This document shows, one piece after another, positions 33,746 to 42,171 of a DNA stretch of 51,706 bases; within the stretch, counting starts at the first letter, position 1, and each line of letters opens with the position of its first letter. The stretch lies in the NCBI GenBank assembly GCA_007695055.1, contig REEM01000199.1, forward strand, positions 1 through 51,706. Direction: 5' to 3'. The notes beneath the pieces were generated by a model. That model was not told the origin of the DNA, ran no database searches, and saw nothing but the letters and a program-made list of their open reading frames with translations. Made by a program: the position numbers and the translations under genes. The stretch comes from Spirochaetaceae bacterium. Lineage in GTDB: Bacteria; Spirochaetota; Spirochaetia; DSM-27196; SLAA01.

Positions 33746-35290
33746 TTGCGAATTCTAATGATCAGCAGTGAGTCAGTACCTTTTGCCAAGTCCGGCGGTC
33801 TCGCCGACGCTGTCTCGGCACTCGCAGCTACACTACGCCGACAGGGCCATGATGTACGTGTGCTGCTTCCCCGATACGGCCATATCAACACATCTATACT
33901 CCAGAAGCGCACCGAGTCCATACCTGTGCCTTGTGGCGAAAGTGGTGAACACTGGGTTGGCATGTACCAGGCGCTCCTTGATACCGGAGTTCCGGAACGC
34001 CCTCTTCCGGTCTACTTTGTTGACCACGAAGGGTTATTTGGACGCAGCGGCATTTACACTGACCCGAATAATGGTGACTACCCCGACAATTGCGCACGCT
34101 TTGCTTTGCTGTCACGCTCAGCCTTCCAGTTATGCCGCTTACTCGACTGGATCCCAGATATTATGCATGCACACGACTGGCCAGCCGCAACGAACGCGGT
34201 GTACCTGCGACATCTGGAAAACACCGGAGCTTTTGCCAACACGGCCTCGGTGCTGACTATTCATAATCTTGGGTACCAGGGTGTTTTTCCTCGCCATGAC
34301 TACTTGCAATTGGGCCTTACACCTGAACTCTACGAGGATGCAGAGTTTGAATTCTTTGGTCAGGTAAACTTTCTTAAGGCCGGGATCTACAACGCCGACA
34401 TGCTGGTGGCTGTTTCCAAGCGCTATGCGGAGGAAATTCAGCAGCCGGAGTTTGGCTTTGAGCTTGACGGGCTCCTGCGTCAACGTAGTGACCGGCTGCA
34501 TGGAATTCTCAACGGTATTGATGAACGCCTATGGGATCCAGAAGCCGATCCGTACCTCAGCCAACCATTCTCGGTAGACAACCTGTCAGGTAAACAGGTT
34601 GCAAAGCGCGAAGTTTGGGACTGGGCGGGATTTCCGGAGACGGAACTCAAGGCAAACCCACCGCTCATTGGCCTGGTTACCAGGCTTGTGCATCAAAAAG
34701 GCATGGCAGAGTTATTCCACCCCGAGCACCAGACGCTGGAACGCATTGTGAATGAGCTTGGTGCCTACTGTGTACTTATTGGCAACGGGGAACCCTACTT
34801 TGAACAAGCGGCACGAGAGCTGAGCGAGCGTAATCCACGGTTTTTTGCTCAGGTCGGGTTCGAAGACCGTTGGGCGCACCGAATAGAGGCCGGGTCCGAC
34901 TTCTTCCTCATGGCGTCGCGCTACGAGCCATGCGGTCTCAACCAAATGTACAGCCTACGCTACGGCAGCATTCCTATTGTTACCCGCACTGGTGGCCTTG
35001 CCGACAGCGTGCGCGATGCCAAGCAACACGACGGTACTGGCTTCTTCATTGAGCATCCGGAACCAACGGAAATTCTCAACGCAGTCGAACGAGCACTACG
35101 GTGTTATCGTGATGAACCGGAACGACTGAGTGCCATTCGCGAGCGCGGCATGCGACAGCGTTTTCACTGGGAAGACTCGGCCAAGGAATACGTCCGTGCC
35201 TATCGTTCAGCTATAGCTCGCAAACGCGCGGATCAGGAAGTCGTGCTGGATGAACTCACCGTAGGTACTGATGAACAAGAGGCGGGTTAG
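33746..35290 (+). CDS. glgA: Glycogen synthase (ADP-glucose)
   Basis: 514 residues from TTG 33746, needed to keep the N-terminal strand RILMISSESVPFAKSGGLAD with the K-x-G-G-L ADP-glucose motif. GT5 features: DIMHAHDWPAA, SVLTIHNLGYQGVFP, GIYNADMLVAVSKRYAEE, GLVTRLVHQKGM, RYEPCGLNQMYSLRYGSIPI. It elongates alpha-1,4-glucan with ADP-glucose made by GlgC, coded 4 kb away. The only Shine-Dalgarno candidate (GAGAGGA) is ~19 bases upstream; an ATT at 33731 is a less likely start. Confidence 0.95.
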   Translation: MRILMISSESVPFAKSGGLADAVSALAATLRRQGHDVRVLLPRYGHINTSILQKRTESIPVPCGESGEHWVGMYQALLDTGVPERPLPVYFVDHEGLFGRSGIYTDPNNGDYPDNCARFALLSRSAFQLCRLLDWIPDIMHAHDWPAATNAVYLRHLENTGAFANTASVLTIHNLGYQGVFPRHDYLQLGLTPELYEDAEFEFFGQVNFLKAGIYNADMLVAVSKRYAEEIQQPEFGFELDGLLRQRSDRLHGILNGIDERLWDPEADPYLSQPFSVDNLSGKQVAKREVWDWAGFPETELKANPPLIGLVTRLVHQKGMAELFHPEHQTLERIVNELGAYCVLIGNGEPYFEQAARELSERNPRFFAQVGFEDRWAHRIEAGSDFFLMASRYEPCGLNQMYSLRYGSIPIVTRTGGLADSVRDAKQHDGTGFFIEHPEPTEILNAVERALRCYRDEPERLSAIRERGMRQRFHWEDSAKEYVRAYRSAIARKRADQEVVLDELTVGTDEQEAG

Positions 35291-35324
35291 TTCTTCCCAC
35301 AGGCCTTAACTCACTTCACGGGCT

Positions 35325-36779
35325 TTAGCTCTCCCCTCGGGTGATCTTCCTTTCAAGACGAGCAAGCCGATGTCGGAGGGCCTCTGTAGATGTTCCTGCT
35401 CGGATCTGACTTCCGGTGCTGTCCTTGTGATTGGATCTATAACCACGGTTCCGACCGCTTTGAGAGCGGCGGAGCATTGCTCGAACAATTTCAGCAGCGT
35501 CACCCAGTCTTCCAAGGCGGTGCTCAAGGATCTTGGAGAGCTCAACACCGGCCGCCCTATCAGACAGCTCCGCATAGAGATACCGAAACACATCGTAAGC
35601 CTCACTCCAACTGCCGCACGAATTGTAGTAGCGGCCAAGCTCGAGTCCTGCCTCGCGTCGCTCAGCAGAATATATATTCCGGTCATACACAGCCTTTCTG
35701 AGCAAGACTTCCCCCTGGCTGCGGGCTGAAGCGTTGTCATAATGGACAACAGGCTCGCCAGAGTGGCTCCCGCCGTTCGCAACATATTCGGGGAGTTCAT
35801 GTGAAGCACCTCGCAGACCAGGTCGACGCTCCGAAAAAAGCAGCCGCCCGAGTGCCACTGGATCTGCGGGTGCCACATATCCTGCAGGTGCGGCTAATGA
35901 GTCAAGACGCTCCCCCTGTGCCGCACGGCCACATAGCTCCTCCAGATGCACCCACAGGAGAAACAGTCCGTAGATGTCCTGCATGTGATGAGCACAAACC
36001 TCACCGAGAATGTGTATATCTCCCTGTCGTAGATACTGGAAATAGCGCTCCGGGGCCCATGCGCCAGGCAGATCTACCGGCCGCTGCACACCCAACAGCT
36101 CCGCCTCCACCGTTGAGAGACTGCAGTTGCTGAGTCTGCGTCTATACAGCGAACGGACCGGATAAAGTAAATCGAACTGGCGTTCAAAGGCTCGGTGCTG
36201 GCCACTCATTGCAAAGCGGTCACGGAGCAGCGCACAGTCAAAGTTTATCCCGTTATAGCTCATGACCCAGTCCATGGGGCTGAGGCGAGTCTCAAGGTAG
36301 GCCAGGAGCTCCGGTTCACCGGGATAGTCCTGCAAGAGAACTTGTTCGATCTCAAGGGAATTACTGACAAGGCGCCCCAGCCCAACAAGAAACGCCATGT
36401 TCCCGGCACCGCCACCCAGGCCGGTCGTCTCCAGATCTAGAAATACGAGCTCACTCCTTCCGATATCGGCAGGAATGAAGTAGCGCCAGTCTTCGAGCGC
36501 AGGCAAAGCATAGGTGACAACTCGGCTCTGCACAAAGGGAGCAAGCTGCGTGAAGCCCACCGGGCCTGCCAGCGCAGCATCTGCTGGCACCCGCTCGAGC
36601 GTCGGGTAGTTTGTTGCCACTCCTACCGCCCGCTCCGTCGCCGGTTCCGACCCCTGGTCGGACCGTACCGCGCTGTGTGACGCCGCACTTGCTGGCTCGG
36701 AAGTGGAGACAGGATCGGGGGCCGCACTCCCGGGGCGAGGACGAGCTCGAATAGCGCGGAGCCGTTCATGGAGACTCAT
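35325..36779 (-). CDS. mrfB: MrfB/YprB-like DEDDh exonuclease
   Basis: 484 residues. N-terminal ~75 residues are low-complexity and Ser/Ala/Pro-rich. The RNase H-like 3'-5' exonuclease domain (about 110-280) shows FLDLETTGLGGGAGN (Asp, Glu), YNGINFDCALLRDR (Asp) and CAHHMQDIYGLF (His...Asp). The C-terminal part has TPR-like helices (GLELGRYYNSCGSWSEAYDV). In Bacillus YprB/MrfB works with helicase MrfA in repair of mitomycin C damage. It lies 16 bp after mrfA. GAGG precedes the ATG. A strong case for a conserved repair pair. Confidence 0.85.
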   Translation of the reverse strand: MSLHERLRAIRARPRPGSAAPDPVSTSEPASAASHSAVRSDQGSEPATERAVGVATNYPTLERVPADAALAGPVGFTQLAPFVQSRVVTYALPALEDWRYFIPADIGRSELVFLDLETTGLGGGAGNMAFLVGLGRLVSNSLEIEQVLLQDYPGEPELLAYLETRLSPMDWVMSYNGINFDCALLRDRFAMSGQHRAFERQFDLLYPVRSLYRRRLSNCSLSTVEAELLGVQRPVDLPGAWAPERYFQYLRQGDIHILGEVCAHHMQDIYGLFLLWVHLEELCGRAAQGERLDSLAAPAGYVAPADPVALGRLLFSERRPGLRGASHELPEYVANGGSHSGEPVVHYDNASARSQGEVLLRKAVYDRNIYSAERREAGLELGRYYNSCGSWSEAYDVFRYLYAELSDRAAGVELSKILEHRLGRLGDAAEIVRAMLRRSQSGRNRGYRSNHKDSTGSQIRAGTSTEALRHRLARLERKITRGES

Positions 36780-36795
36780 ATTGCCTCACCACGAC

Positions 36796-39114
36796 TCACG
36801 CAAGCCAAGCATCAAGCAAGCTGAGTACAGCTGCCTTGGGACTCGCGTCGATCTCTTCCTCGGGATTGCGTGGGCCAACACAGGAGGGGCAGCCCTCGGC
36901 ACAACTGCATCCGTGCACCAAGCTGCTGGCGGCTGCCAGAATCTCTGGCATACGCTCCAGAAAGGCCTCGGCTAGCCCTATGCCACCTGGGTAGTTGTCG
37001 TAGAGGTAGAGACAGGGCAGCTCAAAATGTGGATCACGCAGGCGCTCGGCAACCCCGATATCCTGGTGGTCACACAGCAGAAACACCGGAGCTACATTCT
37101 TAATGAGACCACCAATGCGAGCAACCGCGGGCATACGGAACTCAGGCGGTAGTGCAGCCAGGGCCGCACCACCAACCGTAGTCGGGTCAAAAAGCAAGGT
37201 CGCTGCGCGCGTGTGCATTTCCTCCTCCGGGAGGGATATCTCGCCGTAGCCGACGTTCTCATGCGTCTGGAAGCGAATTTTCTTGAACTTGGCGACCTGC
37301 ATGCGCACGAGCACGTCACCCAGGCTTGTCTCTACTCCGCACAGTGCTCGCCGTTCATCAACATGCAGCACCTTAAGATCACGCTTCACTACCGCGTCGG
37401 TGTAGTAGCCCGCATCCGACTCCTCAACGTAACAGCGCCGGTTGGCCAGGTCCAACTGCTTTACTACGTACTGAGTTCCACGGTGCAGGTATATGGCGTT
37501 GTCAAAGAGAAGCTCCTTGGCCGAGGGACGGTCGGTCTCGCCAATGACCTCATGCCGACCGCCGGTGGTGTCAACAATAACCACGTTGTCCGCCGTAGCA
37601 CTGCGGAGCGATATCTGCTCTGCCGGGTAGGAGCGGTCCGCCCAGTAGTAGGCGCCACCGGTGAAACGCAGAACCCCCTCTTCTTCAAGATAGGTGAGCG
37701 CGGCATCGGTTCCCTCGGCTCGGCCTGCTCCAGCGTAGTCTTCTCCGGCCCTAAGCGGCAGCTCAAATACCGCACACTTCAAATGATCAGTAAGAATATA
37801 CGGATTGTCAGGGTCGATGTAGGCAGCCTCGGGCGTCCGCCCCAAAAAGTACTCCGGGTTGCCCACCATGTACTGGTCAAGCGGCGCAGCCGAGGCAATA
37901 AGCACCGCAACCGACACCGACTGCGAGCGGCCTGCACGGCCCGCCTGCTGCAGACTGGAGGCGATACTCCCAGGAAACCCGGCCAGGATTGCGGCATCGA
38001 GCCCGCCAATATCGATCCCAAGCTCAAGCGCGTTGGTGGACACCACCCCTTGTATGCTCCCGTCCCGCAGTCCGCGCTCAATGGCCCGCCGTTCTGTGGG
38101 TAGGTAGCCCCCACGGTAACTCTCTACCCGAATGCGTTGGTTCTCGTTGTAGACATTGGCGAGACTCTTGTTGATGTACGAAGCAATGAGCTCGGTACGC
38201 ACCCGCGAACGGGCAAACACAATGGTTTTAATGCCGCCCTTAAGGAAGCGCAACGCCAACCGGCGTGACTCATGTACTGCTCCGCGCCGGATGCCCTGCA
38301 CCCTGTCCACAAAGGGCGGGTTGTAGAGAATGAGGTGCTTCTCTCCGGCCGGGGCTCCGTTGTTGTCTATGAGTTCCACAGGCCGTTCCAGAATGCTCTC
38401 TGCCAGTTTTCCGGGGTTGGCAATAGTAGCCGAACAGCAGATGAAGACCGGGTCAGCGCCGTAGAACTGGGCAATGCGCCGCAGTCTCCGAATGACGTTG
38501 GTCATGTGGGAGCCAAACACACCTCTATAGGTGTGAATCTCGTCAATGACCACGTAGCGCAATGCCCCGAGGAACTTAATCCACCGCGGATGGTTGGGGA
38601 GGATGCCGGAATGCAGCATGTCAGGGTTGGAAATAATGATCTGCCCGGTGTCGCGCGCCGAGGCTCGCAGCGACTGTGGAGTGTCACCGTCATAGGTGGC
38701 AATTTTTATGGGAACTCGTCTGCCCCCGTCCACCACGGTGTTCAACTCGGCCTGCTGGTCTTGTGAGAGCGCCTTGGTGGGGAACAAGTACAGCGCGCGG
38801 GCGTCTGGTTCCTCAAGTATGCGTTGCAGAACCGGCAGGTTATAACAGAGCGTCTTTCCACTTGCGGTGGGTGTCACCACCACTACATTGTGGCCCGCGC
38901 GCACCGCATCATAGGCCTGACGCTGGTGAGTGTAGAGGCGGTCTATCCCGCGAGTGCTCAGAGACTCTCGCAGTGCCGAGTGCATCTCAACCGGGATATC
39001 GGCATAGCTTCCCTCACGGGCCGGGATGTGTTCCCACCGCGTCACCGCCGCAGCAAAGTCTTTATCTTGCTCAAGTTGCGTGAGCACCGCCTGCAAACCG
39101 TCTCGTGTTTTCAT
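36796..39114 (-). CDS. mrfA: MrfA/YprA-like DEAD/DEAH-box helicase with DUF1998
   Basis: 772 residues from ATG 39114; a longer frame would reach past the glgC start and is rejected. Superfamily 2 motifs: Walker A TPTASGKT (81-88), DEIH (191-194), CCSAT, and VI QQAGRAGRS. The C-terminal DUF1998 region ends with four Cys in HGCSCAEGCPSCVG (metal site), then LLDAWLA. In Bacillus MrfA is a 3'-5' helicase for crosslink/mitomycin repair independent of UvrABC. TACTAT lies 10 bases before the ATG with a poor -35; no Shine-Dalgarno is seen. Confidence 0.9.
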   Translation of the reverse strand: MKTRDGLQAVLTQLEQDKDFAAAVTRWEHIPAREGSYADIPVEMHSALRESLSTRGIDRLYTHQRQAYDAVRAGHNVVVVTPTASGKTLCYNLPVLQRILEEPDARALYLFPTKALSQDQQAELNTVVDGGRRVPIKIATYDGDTPQSLRASARDTGQIIISNPDMLHSGILPNHPRWIKFLGALRYVVIDEIHTYRGVFGSHMTNVIRRLRRIAQFYGADPVFICCSATIANPGKLAESILERPVELIDNNGAPAGEKHLILYNPPFVDRVQGIRRGAVHESRRLALRFLKGGIKTIVFARSRVRTELIASYINKSLANVYNENQRIRVESYRGGYLPTERRAIERGLRDGSIQGVVSTNALELGIDIGGLDAAILAGFPGSIASSLQQAGRAGRSQSVSVAVLIASAAPLDQYMVGNPEYFLGRTPEAAYIDPDNPYILTDHLKCAVFELPLRAGEDYAGAGRAEGTDAALTYLEEEGVLRFTGGAYYWADRSYPAEQISLRSATADNVVIVDTTGGRHEVIGETDRPSAKELLFDNAIYLHRGTQYVVKQLDLANRRCYVEESDAGYYTDAVVKRDLKVLHVDERRALCGVETSLGDVLVRMQVAKFKKIRFQTHENVGYGEISLPEEEMHTRAATLLFDPTTVGGAALAALPPEFRMPAVARIGGLIKNVAPVFLLCDHQDIGVAERLRDPHFELPCLYLYDNYPGGIGLAEAFLERMPEILAAASSLVHGCSCAEGCPSCVGPRNPEEEIDASPKAAVLSLLDAWLA

Positions 39115-39262
39115 ATCTGGGAAGATAGTACCATGCACCGCACTGCTACGGAAATAGAAATGCCGCCGTGTCGGCGCCACCGGTGCAACGCCGTCGGCGA
39201 ACTCTGCCTCGCCCATGTCCCAGGGCCAACTCCCAAGTTGCTCAGCTTTCCTCGCCTTTTCC

Positions 39263-39291
39263 TTGACCGCCGCTGATTTCGAACGTAAAAT
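39263..39291 (+). promoter_or_regulatory. Sigma-70 promoter of glgC, predicted leaderless
   Basis: TTGACC (39263-39268), 17-bp spacer, TAAAAT (39286-39291), then seven bases to ATG 39299. The expected first transcribed base is at or next to the A of the start codon. Confidence 0.8.
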
Positions 39292-39298
39292 CGAGCAC

Positions 39299-40582
39299 AT
39301 GGATAATGTACTATCAATCGTCATGGGCGGTGGTAAAGGAACCCGGCTTTACCCACTCACAAAAGAACGCTCAAAACCCGCGGTACCATTTGGAGCACGA
39401 TATCGACTCGTTGATATCCCCCTTTCAAGCAGCATTAACAGTGGATTCAAAAAAATCTACGTTCTGACGCAGTTCAACTCCGCGTCATTGCATATGCATA
39501 TACTCAACACCTATATCTTTGACAGCTTCACTCGCGGCTTTGTTGAGATTTTGGCAGCTGAGCAGACCTTTGATCACGAAGGGTGGTACGAGGGCACGGC
39601 AGACGCAGTACGGAAAAACATGGGGCACTTTAGAACACAGGCGCCGTCACACTATCTCATTCTTTCTGGCGATCAGCTGTACCGCATGGACCTGGCTGCC
39701 TTTTACCAGAAGCATGTTGAAAGTGGTGCGGACGTCACGGTCGCGGCAACGCCATGTACGCGCGAAGCCGCGGTTGGTTTTGGCGTACTTGCAGCCGACA
39801 AGACGAACCGCATTTATGAGTTCACGGAAAAGCCGCCGATGTCGGTAGATATCGAGTCGCTGAAGATTCCAAAAGAGATCCACCCGGATGAGGCCGGTTT
39901 GAAGGAAGGCAAAGAATATCTCGGGAGCATGGGAATTTATTGCTTTAGCTCCAAAGCCCTAGAGATGGCCCTGGATAATGATCACGCAGACTTTGGCAAA
40001 GAGATCATTCCTATGATGATTGAAAAAGCCAAGGTGAACGCGTACATCTACACTGGCTTCTGGGAAGACATAGGAACCATAAAGTCCTTCTACGATACGA
40101 ACTTGAATCTGGCATCTATTTCACCGGACTTCAACTTTTACGATGAGAACATGCCTATTTATACACACCGGCGCGACCTTCCACCTTCAAAGTTCAACTA
40201 CTCCACCTTGTATCAGTCGGTCGCTGCCGACGGCTCCATCATCACCAATGCATCGCTCTCAAACTCGGTGATTGGTATCCGTACCCTCATTGAATCAGGG
40301 GCCAACCTGGACGGAGTCGTGTGCATGGGAGCCGACTACTACGAAACGCCTGAAGCGCGCGCCGAGAACGCTGTGAAGGGCATACCGAATATTGGTATTG
40401 GACGCGGCACTGTTGTTCGTCGTGCCATCATAGACAAGAATGCGCGGATTGGGGACGGATGTCGAATTGGCGTAGATGCGGACGAGCTGGTGGAAGGTGA
40501 CTATGACACTCACTATGTCCGTGAAGGGATAATAATCATTCCGAAAAACGGTGTTGTGCCGTCAGGAACCGTTATTCGATAA
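39299..40582 (+). CDS. glgC: Glucose-1-phosphate adenylyltransferase
   Basis: 427 residues from ATG 39299. It makes ADP-glucose from glucose-1-phosphate and ATP for GlgA. MGGGKGTRLYPLTKERSKPA is the nucleotide-binding loop; HYLILSGDQLYRMDL, GSMGIYCFSSKAL and GFWEDIGTIKSFYDTN are typical; the C-terminus is a left-handed beta-helix (VIGIRTLIESGANLDGVVCM, IDKNARIGDGCRI). No Shine-Dalgarno. Separated from glgA by the oppositely oriented mrfB-mrfA pair. Confidence 0.96.
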   Translation: MDNVLSIVMGGGKGTRLYPLTKERSKPAVPFGARYRLVDIPLSSSINSGFKKIYVLTQFNSASLHMHILNTYIFDSFTRGFVEILAAEQTFDHEGWYEGTADAVRKNMGHFRTQAPSHYLILSGDQLYRMDLAAFYQKHVESGADVTVAATPCTREAAVGFGVLAADKTNRIYEFTEKPPMSVDIESLKIPKEIHPDEAGLKEGKEYLGSMGIYCFSSKALEMALDNDHADFGKEIIPMMIEKAKVNAYIYTGFWEDIGTIKSFYDTNLNLASISPDFNFYDENMPIYTHRRDLPPSKFNYSTLYQSVAADGSIITNASLSNSVIGIRTLIESGANLDGVVCMGADYYETPEARAENAVKGIPNIGIGRGTVVRRAIIDKNARIGDGCRIGVDADELVEGDYDTHYVREGIIIIPKNGVVPSGTVIR

Positions 40583-40599
40583 GCGACTACTTGCCATGC

Positions 40600-40632
40600 C
40601 GCGCTGCGCGGTTATCCTAGGCGCGCAGCGCG
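40600..40632. terminator. GC-rich inverted repeat between converging genes
   Basis: CGCGCTGCGCG (40600-40610) and CGCGCAGCGCG (40622-40632) are exact complements with an 11-bp loop. It fills the 50-bp gap between glgC and the Nudix gene and touches the latter's stop. No T-tract on either side, so it may act as a Rho-independent end without U-run or as an RNA-stabilising stem. Confidence 0.65.
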
Positions 40633-41058
40633 TTATCGCTCACGTTCGAAAAGTATGCTTCGCAGCGCTGGCAGCAGGCCAGCATCGCTGGCCGCTAATT
40701 CGTCTTCAGGGATATCTTCCCATGCGAACCACCGCAGTTCGCTGTGTTCATGAAATACAAACTCTTCCGACCCTAAGGATATGAGGTATGCACAGAGTCT
40801 GAAAGCAGTACCGTTGTGCCGAAACCACCCCTCGGTAAGGAACTCACCGACCTCGATATCGACCTCAAGTTCTTCTCTGAACTCTCTAACCAAACACTGA
40901 GTTGGATTTTCTCCCGGCTCCACCTTGCCGCCGGGAAACTCCCATTTCTCACTGAGGGCCCCACCAGGGCGTCGTTTACCTAAGAGTAACTGATTGTCTT
41001 TGAGTGCAATGCCAGCGACCGAGAGAGCCTCGGACTGTGCTGTGTCCGCATCATTCAT
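40633..41058 (-). CDS. Nudix hydrolase (MutT-like)
   Basis: 141 residues from ATG 41058, set by CTGGAGC five bases upstream (a longer frame starts at 41103). The Nudix box GGKVEPGENPTQCLVREFREE(L) fits G-x5-E-x7-R-E-x2-E-E. ALSVAGIALKDNQLLLGKRR and LRWFAWEDIPEDELAASD agree with MutT/8-oxo-dGTPase-type members that clean the nucleotide pool, but substrate cannot be read from sequence. Downstream of the small membrane protein, possibly co-transcribed. Confidence 0.88.
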   Translation of the reverse strand: MNDADTAQSEALSVAGIALKDNQLLLGKRRPGGALSEKWEFPGGKVEPGENPTQCLVREFREELEVDIEVGEFLTEGWFRHNGTAFRLCAYLISLGSEEFVFHEHSELRWFAWEDIPEDELAASDAGLLPALRSILFERER

Positions 41059-41102
41059 ACATGCTCCAGGAGATCTGCCGCCGCGGTTCGCCGCGGTACT
41101 CA

Positions 41103-41540
41103 TTAGAGCAGAATAATGGCTGGGAAAAGGAAATGCAACAGCGCGGTAACCGCCCCAACAATGCCAATCACCGCAGCATGCGGGCCAAATATGCCGTCAA
41201 GTGTAGCAACTGCTTTGGGTGGTGCTGAGTTTTCCTCACAGTAGGCAGACGCGGCAAGAGTTAAGCCCATAACCATACCGACAATTGCCGGAATGAGGTC
41301 ACCAATAACTGGCGGATTGGGAGGTGTAACGATCACGAGCTTTGAAAAACCAACCACGAAGGCCACAACACCAAGGATAAGTCGAAATCGGCGGCTATGA
41401 AAAATCTCGGGCTGAAACACGTTACTCAGGCGCAGCCGTTCTTCAAGGATTGGAAAGCTCAGTGCAAGTCCTGCGAGGAGATTTACAAAAACTGATAAAA
41501 AGAATATCTGGGGGGCAATTGTAGCCATAACGTGTTCCAT
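41103..41540 (-). CDS. Small membrane protein of unknown function
   Basis: 145 residues from ATG 41540; ATG 41528 (141 residues) is spaced better behind CAAGGA. Four hydrophobic segments: FFLSVFVNLLAGLALSF, LILGVVAFVVGFSKLVIV, LIPAIVGMVMGLTLAAS and AAVIGIVGAVTALLHFLFP. I do not recognise the family. It has its own strong promoter at 41577-41604. Confidence 0.7.
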   Translation of the reverse strand: MEHVMATIAPQIFFLSVFVNLLAGLALSFPILEERLRLSNVFQPEIFHSRRFRLILGVVAFVVGFSKLVIVTPPNPPVIGDLIPAIVGMVMGLTLAASAYCEENSAPPKAVATLDGIFGPHAAVIGIVGAVTALLHFLFPAIILL

Positions 41541-41576
41541 CCTTGAGCTTGGGTATTTCTACATTCTCATATAAAA

Positions 41577-41604
41577 AGTATAGCACATAGACCCTTTGGG
41601 TCAA
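41577..41604 (-). promoter_or_regulatory. Sigma-70 promoter of the small membrane protein gene
   Basis: On the minus strand TTGACC (41604-41599), 16-bp spacer, TATACT (41582-41577). Predicted start is near 41570, giving a leader of about 30-40 nt. Confidence 0.75.
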
Positions 41605-41634
41605 CCAACAGTCACAGCCCAGCCTCGACAGTGC

Positions 41635-42171
41635 TTACTCTCGTGAAACTGATGCCCGCAACCGCACCTGAGCTTCGCCCAGCTGCACCTCCGCAAGGAT
41701 ACGCCCCTGCTCGCGCGGCGGCCTGTAGTCCGAGATAATCTCACGAATCACCCGCTCTCCACCGTGTTCGGGAGGTGTTTCTATCAGACGCAGAAGTTCC
41801 ACACCGTCTTGATCACTCAACACCACCTCTACTATCCCTTCCCCGGCAACGCTCGGAGTGCCAGCTTCGGCTAAGGATTCGACAGCAAGGGTCACCAGTA
41901 CATCATCTCCAAACTGCACAGCCCGGAGTCGAAACTCGAAGGAGCTCATCCGCGCCGTACTGGCATCTGGAGCAAGGAAAAATATGTAGAGGAAGTAGAT
42001 AAGCAGAATAACCGCTAGATCAATAAGAATGATTGCCAGAGATCTGTTCCGCTTAAAAATGCTTTCCGGCTTTTTCTTTTTCTCGGCCGCCGGATCGTAA
42101 CCGAGTCGCTCAGCGCGACTGTAGTGAAAGTGCGGTGCCCCGGTTGGGTCGTTAGTCTCGCGTGAACTCAT
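41635..42171 (-). CDS. Single-pass membrane protein of unknown function
   Basis: 178 residues. Residues 1-43 are cytoplasmic and charged (AEKKKKPESIFKRNR), one TM helix at about 46-67 (LAIILIDLAVILLIYFLYIF), then a ~110-residue outer domain of beta strands (FEFRLRAVQFGDDVLVTLAVE, GRILAEVQLGEAQVRLRASV). Its ATG overlaps the stop of the NAD(P)HX repair gene (ATGA). No family recognised; an envelope protein is likely from topology. Confidence 0.7.
   Translation of the reverse strand: MSSRETNDPTGAPHFHYSRAERLGYDPAAEKKKKPESIFKRNRSLAIILIDLAVILLIYFLYIFFLAPDASTARMSSFEFRLRAVQFGDDVLVTLAVESLAEAGTPSVAGEGIVEVVLSDQDGVELLRLIETPPEHGGERVIREIISDYRPPREQGRILAEVQLGEAQVRLRASVSRE

Noticed and set aside
37213-38103. 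Long open frame antisense to mrfA (~296 codons)
   Set aside because: It lies wholly within a gene with clear helicase motifs on the other strand, shows no family motif itself, and similar antisense frames occur under other GC-rich genes here (for example 365-1450 and 27934-29049).
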